From Nautilus pompilius (Eukaryota > Mollusca > Cephalopoda > Nautilida > Nautilidae): a stretch of DNA of 64,000 nt. A program made the position numbers and the translations under genes. The notes under the pieces were generated by a model. The model had not been told where the DNA came from. It made no database searches and was given only the letters and a program-made list of their open reading frames with translations. The stretch covers positions 2,609,001 through 2,673,000 of the forward strand of contig JACATO010000121.1 of the NCBI GenBank assembly GCA_018389105.1, given 5' to 3'. Shown in pieces: positions 40,301-52,300 of this stretch; the first letter of the stretch is position 1, and each line of letters begins with the position of its first letter.

Positions 40301-43300
40301 CTATTAACAATCTACCTACTTTACAGCTGTTAATCTGTCTCTTAAAGAAGGTAGAATTGTTGTTAACTCAAATGACTGACTTCATGAATAATTAAATGAT
40401 ATACAAATTCATTGTGTATAGTAGTTATATTTACTGTTTTATTGGCAGGTTTTTAAAATTCGTTTGGTGGATGAAAATGGAATCATATACCCCCAGGCAT
40501 TCTACAACTACCTCTCAGCATGGAAATCTAATGACGAATTAGCATATGATGCATCCAGTGGAGATTTTTACCCAGAACCTAAATTCTGGTATCATGATCC
40601 ATTATCAGACCACATGGATTTAAAAAGTAAGTAGTGTGGGTCTTGTGTAAGATGATCTGGCTAGTCTCTTTCTATCCTAACCTGGTAGTACTTGATACCT
40701 GGTTAAGCATAGCAGGAAATTTATTTGATAATATGTTTGTTATATGGAATAGCCAGAGGATTGTTAAGCTCGTGTGGGGCTCCCAAGGTTACATTTTTAC
40801 AATATCAAAATCATCAAGGCTTTTATGTGGACCTTTGACGGTGAGATTTGTTACAGACGGGCTAGCAGATCTTGTGAAACAAATTATCATACCTAGTATA
40901 ATGCAAAAATTTAAAGAGCAATTGAACAAATTAACTGGTTAGTCAACAAGAATTAAATGTGTATTTACCTAAAGGAATCTTTGTTTGAGCATCTTTCCTC
41001 AAGCAGAGTTGGCCATAACATATGGAAATCAAGTTTTCTGGTAATGTCTGACTCTGTAATAAGTATTGCTAAAGTTTTTAGCTTCTCTGGAGAGAAAGAG
41101 AGCAGCATGCTGTTTGTTGTTTTTTTACTTGTTTATGAATGTGTTTGTAGTCATTATGCTTAAGTATGTACACAGAGCTACATGCATATTAGGAAAAACG
41201 TTGCTTTAAGTTTATTGAAAGCACCAAGGTTTGTCAGTGCATTGGACTCTGAACATATTTGTTCATAAAACTGTCTTATATGTTGTCTGGATAAGCTTGT
41301 TGAAGCCTATTTTTTCATCTGCAGTCAGGTCAGCACGATCCATCAAAATGCCAAAGCAGGCATTTAGCTCTAGATGGATAGATTTTTGACATTGTACTTC
41401 TGCAGTTAACTGGTTGATGATAGCGTAAAACAGATTCAGCACGAAATCTGTGTTTCAGTGTCCTCCCTTCTCTTTTCTTGTGTGCAAACGTCATTAGACC
41501 ACCTAAAAAGGGCTGTCACAAGCTTGCTATGCCTGTTTCATATTTATCAAGCTTTTTCAGCAAAACTCTTGCATTGTTTCTTGTAAGACCATTTTCATCC
41601 TCATCAGCAGGCACGGTGATCAGGACCCTCAGATTTTATCATAATAGATCGAAGAACAATGGTTACATCATTTATGACTGGGCACTGAGTATTTCATAAT
41701 TTTTGGAGAGCAATTAAGGCTAGGAACAATGGAATTATACCTATACGTTGATGATGTGCAAAAACTATAAAAAAACCTGAACAAATCTGAAAACATTTGT
41801 GGCTATCAATGGTTTTTTTTTTTTTTAGAAAAAAATCCCTCTATGGCAGTACACTGTTACTGACCCGTCACTGTTGTCATAGTTGCATGCCAATGCTGTG
41901 AAGTTGTCCAAATTTTGTGGAAGTTCTTTACCTATCAGGTGGTTTCACAAATCTGCACAGATAATCCATTTGGATGGGTCTGAGTTGAAGTTATATATTG
42001 AGAGCTTTGAGACAGGATCCTGACTCTCACTGCTCATGGTTCTCATGATTGCACTTCTTGTCGGTGGATGGGTAATTAAACTTAGCAGGTAAAGAAGTGA
42101 ATTTTACGTTTGAAGTATCTGGGGCATCAGAAGATACGGCTTCCTCTGTGTCTGTTTCTGAATGAATTGGCTGAATGCACTTCAAAATTTCCTCTTAATT
42201 TGGCAAGGCATCTGATGATGGCAGCTTTCTAGTTTGTTTTTGGCTGTAGTAAAATAGGTTTCTTGAAGGGGGGGCAGAAAAATATTCTTTGGGTAATAAC
42301 CTAAAAGCTGAAACACTCAAAGACTAGAGAAAAGTTGTTAGCTTAACTTTTACTTGCTATAAAGTACCATAATTCTACACCACCATTTTATGGCCATATA
42401 AGCAAAAATCCAACTTGGGCTGAGTGCCCAGTAGCTGCCTAATCTTGGCAGTTGAAGCATACATAACCTTAGCTGCAATCCAAAGAGTCCAGCTGGTGGG
42501 ACCCAATGGCATTGTGAAGCAATGGGGACTGTTATAGACTAGAGCTAATAATTTCTATAAAAGCAAAATATTTAGTACAAGGTTACCAAAATTTGGAAAA
42601 CGGTAGTTAGGCTGAAGTTGCAGTGTCCCCAACCCCCCAATTATGTTTCCCCCTCTCTTATTATTAGTGTATTAAATGTGGAAAACGTCGGCTTATTGCA
42701 AAAAGAACAAATACATCTGACTGAAATAAGCTTATAATCTACTGCAGGAAAATAATTTGTAAATTCACCAAAGTTAATGTTAATATAGCTAAGTTAAACA
42801 AATAGATAAGGAGGTCTTTAAATGTTAGAATATATATCCCAGATCAATACCAGCCAGGCCAGTTTTCCCTATAGGCAGCAGTACTGCAGCAGACATGAGG
42901 CCCTGTGCACATGACTACTGCATCCAGGCCACTGGGGATGGCAGCCACAACGTCAAACTGTAGAATAAAGGGGTAGTGTTATCCATGTACAGTTTGTTAT
43001 ATTCTAAAAGGCTGTATGTATTTATAAACTGTTTATTTTCAGTTCAGAAATCTCATGCCATTACATATGCACAGCTACCATTTTTCCTTACCAACCTGTC
43101 GAATACCCAAGATATGATTGACACTGTGGTAGTAAGTATATTTTGTGGGATTTATTTACCCATAGGGTGGGTTTGTGTGTGTGTGTGATGCTGTGATAAG
43201 AAATATTAAAAGTTGAAAACCACTTGTTACAAAAAGGTGTGTCTTCATGTAGAAATTTGAAAAGTGGTGGGGTTGTTGTATTTCAGGTATTTTAGAAATT

Positions 43301-46300
43301 TAGGTGTATTAGAAATAAAAGTTGTGGAGTTATATTAAATTATTTGATATTCTGTTGGTGTTTTAAAAACATTCCTGTTATCAGCTTTGGAAAACTGAGC
43401 TTCCCAGTTCAGAGGTTTGTGTAGATTTTACATAAAAAAACAATGTGGAGAAAGAATGTCTCTGAAGGGGTTATGTTTCCACTTATGTAGTAATTAATAA
43501 ACTATTTTTTTTTTTCTTTTATACAGAAAATTCGCACAATTTGTGAATCTTTTGAAAAAAAAGGGCTGCCCAACTATCCGCGGGGAGTGCCATTCACATT
43601 CTGGGAGCAGTATCTCCACTTGCGGCTCTACCTGATTCTCTCCATCCTTTGCATCCTGGCTGTCACATTCATTGTCATTGCAGTCTTGTTGATGAATCCC
43701 TGGATAGCCTTTATCATTGTATGTGTGTCCAAATTTTGAACAATTGAACAACAGCTTCTGTGCTGAATAGCTCTTAAAAAAATTAGATAAAGGGCTTGAT
43801 GTTGACCTGCCAAGGGAGATAAGCGACTCTTTAACTTGATATTTATGTTTAATTGTTCAGTAGGTCAATAATAATAATAATAACAACAACAACAACAACT
43901 AATTGAATCAGTTAGATCTTTCTGTATTCATGTTTTAAAATAATAGTGATTATAACAACTACCAGATGTTGAAAATTGATTTTGACAAAGCGATTAAGAA
44001 TATTGACTTGTATTTAAAGTGGTCTTGAACAAAAATTCACTAATGCATGAGTGAGTTCTGTTGATTCATTGTTTAGGCTAACCTGCTCATTGTAGTGTTA
44101 CTTTAGTTATTTTGAACATATGTTCACTGAAATAATTTAAAATTTAAAATGCATTTTTAAAACCTTTTAATAAGTAGCAAAAAATCTTGAAGTTATTGGC
44201 TGTGTTGAATCCTATGAAAGTAATATTGGGCAGACAAGTTACCAATTTTTTTTGTTTGGGCAGATCGTTGTGCTAGCTATGATGGTGATTGAACTCTTCG
44301 GATTTATGGGGCTGGTGGGAATAAAGCTCAGTGCAGTCCCAGCAGTGATACTGGTCATAGCTGTGGGAATTGGTGTGGAATTCACTGTACACATCTGTGT
44401 GGTAAGTCTTAGCTTAAATAGTATACTTGATAGGTTTTGTAGGTTTTACGAAGAGGCTTTGTTTTTAGCTAATGTTGATGTTGCACCATGTTCCTGCCTT
44501 CTTCGGCTTGCAAGAACAGTAACTATAACTGAAGTAGAGAGCAAAAGATCCTCACTTCTCTCTGAATCAACAAAATTTGGATTAGGAAATAGAACATCTT
44601 ACATTTGCCACAGCTCCTTGTAGGCTCCCTTTCTGTTTTGATTTCTTTCTTTAAAAATTAAGCTGAGTCATTGTTGGAGTTGGTCTTCCTGATAATGATA
44701 CATTATGCATCGGTTAAAAATGTTTAAGGCAAATTCCAACACAAATTATTTTGGAAAGGAATGGTTAATTGCCCAGTAATTTTAATCTTGTTTTTTACCA
44801 TAGAGATTTGATTTGTATATTCACGGACTAAATGGGTTTTTATTTTCCTTTTTAGTGTTTTTTAACATCAGTGGGCAGTCGGGATAAGCGAATGTTGATG
44901 TCACTGGAACATACCTTTACACCTGTCATTCATGGAGGAATATCAACCCTGTTAGGTGTCATCATGCTGATGGGAGCAGAGTTTGACTTTATAATCAAGT
45001 ACTGTTTTGATTTTTAAGAAATTAAAATTTGTAGTCTTTGCTGTTTTTATTATTATGATATCTCTAGCCATTTAGAATAAACAACATGTTCACTGCTGGA
45101 TTCTGCTGTTATGGTTGGATGCAGTTTACGCAGGAAAACAAATTGATCAAAGCAGGCAGGCAGGCAGTGCTATTTTAGTTTTAGTTCCCAAACCTTTCTA
45201 TTTTATTGTTTTCCATTGATAATCATGATGATGAGATTGTGTTTACACTACCCACCATTAGTATCGGAAAAACACACATTCAAGTTTATTACTCTCATCT
45301 TGTTCAGTTTAATGAATTAAATAAAATTCATTGATTTTGGAAATGTTGATGCCTCTTACTTAATAAATTGTTGTTTATTCAAGATATACATATGCGGCCC
45401 TAGCCGCCATTCCCTTATGCAAGAGATACTGACTTTTTCAAAAGAATGCTTAAGGACTATATCTAAATCAGGGTTTGTGTAATATTAGGTACAGAGGACA
45501 TAGTTGCAGCCTGCTGGGTACACTGAAATGGTTTTCTCTCTCCCCCCCTCTCTCTCTCTCTCTCTCCCCTCCCTCCCTCCCTCTTTTTTTTTTTCCTTTA
45601 AGGAGCACACTTTCTTTTGATGTTGGTATTTGTCAGATGTCTTGAGAATAAGCATTATTTAATAATTTCTATTAATTATTTTGGTTGATGATTGTTTGGA
45701 ATGCTACTTTTCTGTGATTCTGACTTGTGTGTATCAAATTTACTATAGTTTCTCATTCATCACATTGTACTTTGTCCAGTGGCAGCAGTAAGAAGTAAAC
45801 AATTATGTTATGCTAGAATAAATGCAAAGTTTCAAAATAATTCTATAGATTATAATTAGAACTCCAAGAGATGTTAATTCTCTCACAATTACTGTGTACT
45901 TAACATTAGTGCATCTTCTGCACTTTTATGAATTGTTCTATTTAGCTTTACAAATATTAAGCTATATGCCATCTTGTTAATGCAGCTTATTTGTGCTGTT
46001 GGAATCAGGTTAACCTTATGATTTGTTTATGAGCTATTATGGTATTTTATTGAAGCTAAGAACCTAATAAGTGTTCCCTAGAGAATGCATTATTCTGTAT
46101 TTTATCTCATATAATTGTGAAAAATCACACATTCTTTAAATGGAATATCAAAGCAATTTTGCTAATAACTTAACTCTTCCTGGTTTAAAGGGCTACTTAC
46201 ATCCAGGTGAGTTTGTTGATTAATTTAGAAGTCATAATTTCTTACTCTTATTTTCAGATAAGATTAAATGATGAATAATGAGTTTCATGGTAATTAATTT

Positions 46301-49300
46301 TTTATATGTAAGTCTCATTTAACATAATGTATGCTTTAATTTTACAAGCTGGGACATTAGCAAGATTGGTGGTAATGAGTTTCATGGTAATTAATTTTTT
46401 ATATGTAGGCCTCATGTAACACTCTATTTAATAATATTATTATTAATATTATTAAACATAATGTCTGCTTTAATTTTACAAGCTGTGGACATCAAGACTG
46501 GTGGCTGATTATCAGTTTTGTTTTTTTTTTTTTTCAATTCCTAGCTAGCTAGATAGCTGTCTGCTCCTATCTATAAACTAGCAAGATTGATCATCAGGTA
46601 AAGTGTTCATCCTGTGAGTATTCTCAAACAGTGAATGAGATGTGCAGATGGCTGACCTTGGGCTTGCCAGAGGTCATTGGTGGGGCAGATATCAGATGAC
46701 AACCAGGTCCTGGGCAGTGGCTTGTCTGGACTGACCACCCACAAAGACTTTCTAGTGACCTGGGTGGCCTGCTGGCTGCCACTGGATTGTTAATGGTCAG
46801 TGGCTGAAGCCCCAATGCCACCCTGGTCAGAGGAAGTTGTAAGTTTGAAAGCAATTATAGGAGCTGGAGAATCTGCTTTCTGTCTGAGTGCAGGGCAGTT
46901 TTGATGGTTTGGTTGGTTCTGGGATACTTATAAATCCACTGCCTGCTAGCTTGTCAGAAAGCTCCCCTTCAACAAACTCCTCTCCTGTCAGAGAGCCCTG
47001 CAGACCTCCTCTCCCCTCTAAAGTGGAGTTCTTTGTTGGCTAGAATAGAACAACTTAAGTGCCAACCAAAGGAGTAAAAAAGAAGGGAGGAAAAATTAAT
47101 TGTGGTGGGGATGAGACCATGAATATACTTCCTTTGTTTTTTGTAGCAGCTCTATTACATAGTGATGTTTACTTTCTTATTGCAAACTGCTGCTTAACTG
47201 GTACAACAGAATTAAACTTGTTACTCACACAGACATCTGCTACCCTTATGGCATGGAAGTCTGCTCTTCAGCTTACCTGAATGCTTCCAGGAATGTATAT
47301 ATATAAAACTGGGGTAAAGAGCATAATTCCCTGATCTTGTAGTTTTATTTTCATTCATATCTTTCTCCCTCAGTGCCTACACATGCATGCACACCACAAC
47401 CAGTCTTCTAAGTGGCAGGTTTTTTTATCTGCAAGAATTATTTTTTTTTCCTTTAGTAATTAATGAAAAATGTATCTTTTTTTCCCTAAAGTTCCCTGTG
47501 TACAGTAGAAAACTGAAAATATAATTTTTAATAAAAATAAAAGAAATGTATAAACTAAAGTAAAAAAAAAAAAAAACTGATTGATTTTTTTGTCTGTTAT
47601 AAGAAAAAAGATTTCCAAAGAGAATGGAATTTTATTAAGAGATTGAAATTGTTACAAGGCATAGTGGGTTGTGCTAAGTGAAGGAATAAACAGACAGTTA
47701 GCTAAATACTGATTGATGTTCAGTAGTTAAAGAATTCATAGAGAAAGCCTCTAGGAAAAGGGACTTTTAATAGCCTGCATTCTTGCCAGCAAAGACTTTG
47801 GTAGTATTTGGGTACCGGCCATATGAGTATGTAATGTTGTTCTTCATTGTTAGAACTCCAAATCTGGGGAAAGTCTTTGCAAGGGTTTATGACCAGTACT
47901 TGGGGGTGAAAGAAAGGAGACAGTGGAGCCTGTCTAATGGCCATGGGGTTGTTGTTTCCTGTTTGCTCTCATTAAAGCATGTCCAACAACAACACCTTGT
48001 TGGAGAAGCTTTGTGGGAGGTTGTGCACTCAGACTGTTGTCTCTTAACCACTCTTGTTATCTTCTGACTCTTTCAGTACTAGAAGTAAGTGATTACATGC
48101 CTCCCCTCTCTTATGGTCTGGCTATATTTTGATAGATTAACTCCCAAAAGATTGAAAACAAGCCAAATTGTTTTTTTAAAAAAAGTTTTAGGGGCATAAA
48201 TTTTGAGGGGAAGTGTATGTATTTTGAAAAAAAAAAGGAAAACAAAGGTACTGCCGCGATTTATTGACCCCTCCCCTTGCCACGTGTGTGTGTTTTCACT
48301 ATTCATTTTCTGACAATGTTCCAAGTTACACCCTGAGACTTTTATGGGAAGCCGGCAGGCAGAGAAGTTGTTGGTCTCTCATCATCAGCTCCCATGGGAT
48401 GATTTTTAAAATGCCTGTGCATCCACTCCAAATTTTCAGAGCAGCAGCTACATCGTTTGTTGTTTGCTTTTACTTACCAGAGTCTCATGTTAAAGAGATT
48501 GGTTTTCCTTGCGTTCACAGCTCGGGCCTCTGTTTTTGTGTGTTATATGGAATGGTGGAAATTTGTCTGATTGTATGAGCTTACCAGGGTGGGTCACTCA
48601 CTGCTTCTTCGCCATGGCTAATTGTTCCAAAACAACACTTGTAATTGGTGATTCTCTGGAAAAGCTTTATTACTTGCTTAACTTCTGTTTTTTTTTCTGA
48701 TCACAGGAAAATAAATTTATTATAATTATTTTAAACAGTGGTAAAAAAAAAATGAATTTTTTTTTCTGAAATAATTTAAAACATTTATTGCAAGACAAAA
48801 GTCAGGGGAGATAACTTTGTAATTAGAAACCACCTAAATAAACTCCACTTCAATTATTTATGTTGCTTGTGTGTTTTGTTTGTTTCTGTTTATTAATGTA
48901 GAAAATCTTATTATAAAAGCAGGCTACTGCTGCTGCTGCTGCTTCCAGTAATTCTACCCTGGTGGTATTCCATTCCAGAGTTAGTTTGTGGGTGGCACAT
49001 TCTGGTATTAGATTTCTTGGCAATATCTCTTAGTCAATCACAAAATGTTTTTCCATCTTCTGGCTCTCTGACAGAGAGATAGAGGAAAAAAAGGATGGAG
49101 AGAGAAAGAGAGGTGTGTGTAGCTGGTAAAATGTTTAATTATTAATTGCTGAAAAAGAAAAGAGAATATAACATAACACACATGCTGGCTGGCTGGCTGG
49201 CTGACTGACTGACTGGCTTTAGTCCCACACATTAATTTTAGTTGAGTGTATTTATAACCCATACTTCAGTCCCCAGTCTGGATCTGTTCTGAAGATTCTT

Positions 49301-52300
49301 GGTGGGTGGTCAGAAATGGTAGTTTGTGAGGTCTTGAGGTAGAGGTGGGGGGGGGATAAGGTTTTCTCTGCCAACAAATAGATGGGGGGGCTCCTCCTAG
49401 TTCTTGGTGAGATTGCCTGGTGGGGGTTGTTTGTACAAGTGGAGGATGACTTTTGGTGGTACTTGCAGATAAGTCTTCCACATGGCCCATGGTTGTTGTA
49501 CCTTCTGGTTTTCTCATCAGACCCTGTGTGTGTGTGTGTGTGTGTGGATGGGTGGACCTTTAGGAAAAGATATCCAGTCCTGAAATTGCATCATCATTGA
49601 GTCCTGTGAAGAAAAATAGAAAAGATCACCATACCTTTCTCACCAGAATGCTTTGTCTTATCTCCTGATCACAAACCCTAGCCCTTTTCTACTACATAAT
49701 CAGGGGAATAAAAGCTTGAAAATTGAATTATTGTGTAAATGTATGGTTTTTTTGTTTGATAGGTAGCTTTTACATTACAAGTAATTCTAGATTTTATACC
49801 AAATAGGTTATTTAGTTTAATTTTTTACAAGGAGTCAGGAATCCATAATGATTCTAAAAGAGTTATCCTGGCTCACCCCCTCACTGAAGGTCAGAGGGAT
49901 ATACCTACAGGTAGATAGATGCTTCTAATCACCATCTTTTCATGTTGCAGGTATTTTTTAAATGTATTGCTGGTTTTGGTTCTGCTTGGCCTGCTGAATG
50001 GACTGATGTTATTGCCAGTGTTGCTTTCCGTGTTGGGCCCAAGGGGTGAGGTATGCTCAGGATTTATTTACCAATAGTCTATAGTGGTTTGGTTTGACTG
50101 TGGAGTTAATTGCTACCAGTGCCAATGAAATAACCCTTGGTCCATTAACTAGCATTGGAAGGGAGTTTTTTTCTTATTTTACTTCACTTTGAAGAAGTTT
50201 TTCTCCTTTTTTTTTGGATTTGATTGTTTCTTAATACAGTAATAATTATTTTGTCCTCTTATTTTCTGTAATCACATCTAGAATGTTGTTCTCATTTACC
50301 TGTTGTAGCTTTTGTATGTTTGTTCTGTGGTGGGGGTGTATTTACTAGAACTGATGCACAATGAGACCAATAGTAGTATAGCTTTCCTACTGGCTTACAG
50401 TGGCGCTGATTGTTATTGTCCACAAAATAACACAGTATGGCAGTGGAGCATGGGTCAGTACAAGTTTGGGGCTGCATATCGGCCAAGGATATCAGGGGTT
50501 TGCATGGAATCAAAGGTATGCTGGCAGGTATATGCAGGTTGTATTTCATCAGGAAGACATCGCACTGGGTGTTGATTGGTCTTCCAGCATGACAATGACC
50601 CAAAGCATACAGCCATTATAGTGAAAAATTTATCTGGAACATAGAGAGGCTGATGGGTCTCTCACATAGAGGCCTAATGTGAACATCATCATTGAGGCTA
50701 TATGGAATTATATGGCTGCTGAGAAAGTCAGATGGCAACAATATACCTTGGATGAATAGAGGAACGTGCTACAAGATCTTTGAAACATTCCACAGACCTA
50801 CAATGATAACCTGTATGGAAGCATAAAAACAAGGTGTCATGTTCAATATAAGGCAAAGGGCTCACGTACCAAAGACTAATGCTTTGTACTGTACAATTTA
50901 TTCATTTTGTTTTGTATATTTTCTGTAATAATGTATTTTGTATGTCTATCAGTTGCATTTACTCATTTATTCATATCCTGAATGAGCTTCAATAAATTAT
51001 TTTCTGTACTAATAATTTATATATATATATATTTCTTTGATCTGCAAAAATTCCAACAAGAAATAGTTGATCAAGAAATAATCTGGGATAAAAGACATTT
51101 TATATTCTCATTTAGATTTATTTACTGCTAAAAAGATGCACGGGGAAAATATAAAGTTTAAAACAATCTAACTGGGAAATTTTAACTAGCCTATTGTTTA
51201 TATGGTAAACACAGAGTTAGCATTTCAGTTGGAGGTCTCTAAAAATAGGAGGTTAGATTATAATGTGGTTTTTTTCAGATTGTGCCAAAAGATAATGGAG
51301 ATAAAATAGCTGTTCCAACCCCAGAGCCATCGCCTCGGCCTCGAGAAAGGCCAGTTCGCTCAATAAGTCGGCGAGTCTATCCCAGAATGCCATCAGATAT
51401 TTCCCTGACAACAATTACTGAAGAACCAACACAGTATTCATCACACGAAATCATCGTCCAGCCTGAAGTTGTCGTTGAAACAACAACAGTTCCCATGGCA
51501 GTGCAGGTGAATCGAGGTAGTAGAAATGTAAGTGCATCTATTATAGCTGCATCAAAACTTTCATTTTCTGTTTGTTGCTTACAATGTAATTTTAAATAAT
51601 TTACTTTCTACTGGCTTATATAAAGTGAATCAGGTTTGTCTTTGTAGTTGTTCAGTGCACAGCATTGTCCTACATCTATCATACATGCACAGTCATCCTA
51701 TTTTCTTGTCTCTCATATCACAATTAAAATAAAACAACACATTCACCTTGTTATTACTGACCGAAACCAATGTAAACTGTTGCCATGGAGGTCTTATAGC
51801 CATTTTTTTATATGAGCTGTTCCTTCCAAGTTCAGGAATTATGCCACTTAGAATTTGGTGTAAATGAAGATATCTTTCTTCTTCCTTTATGGATTCAGTA
51901 ATAAATTTGAAACCTGCATCATGTGATATGTTTCCATCTTGGACCATACCATCATAGCCATACACACTATTCAAAGAACTTGGTATATAACGATGTTCAT
52001 ACACATCTGGCTGAGGTGGCAAGTTGTTTTGATTTTTCTTGATCCATGCAGAATCATTGTATCAGTATAAACTATTCAACATTTATAGAGAGTGCAAAAT
52101 ATCTTCACTAACTAAAGAATATCTTTTTATTCATTTATATTTATATTTAATACCATGACATGTATCAAACATTATTCATTTCACAACATAATGTTTGACA
52201 ACCTTGTTTTTGTTTTTGTATAACTTTATTCTGTTGCTTATTAGCAGTCTTCCCCTCTTGACTTTATCTGATGATATTGTTCAGGATAAGTTAATATATT

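Larger units (their letters stand above)
44999..49950 (+). other. ptc: Largest complete ptc intron, carries two Gli-type sites
   Basis: A 4.95-kb intron before the TM12 exon. It contains a CT tract (45537-45567), an imperfect duplication (46278-46506), a less AT-rich block (46600-47050), poly-A/T runs, a GGCT/GACT tetranucleotide repeat (49185-49216), (GT)n at 49525-49546, and perfect Gli-type 9-mers at 46733 and 49303. No coding exon was recognised. Confidence 0.75.

Noticed and set aside
50292-50603. Overlapping open frames on both strands (about 100 codons)
   Set aside because: They are shadows of the decayed Tc1 transposase. Only the + strand pieces carry its motifs.
51693-52022. 109-codon open frame on the - strand inside a ptc intron
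   Set aside because: No domain recognised and no splice or promoter context; most likely chance.
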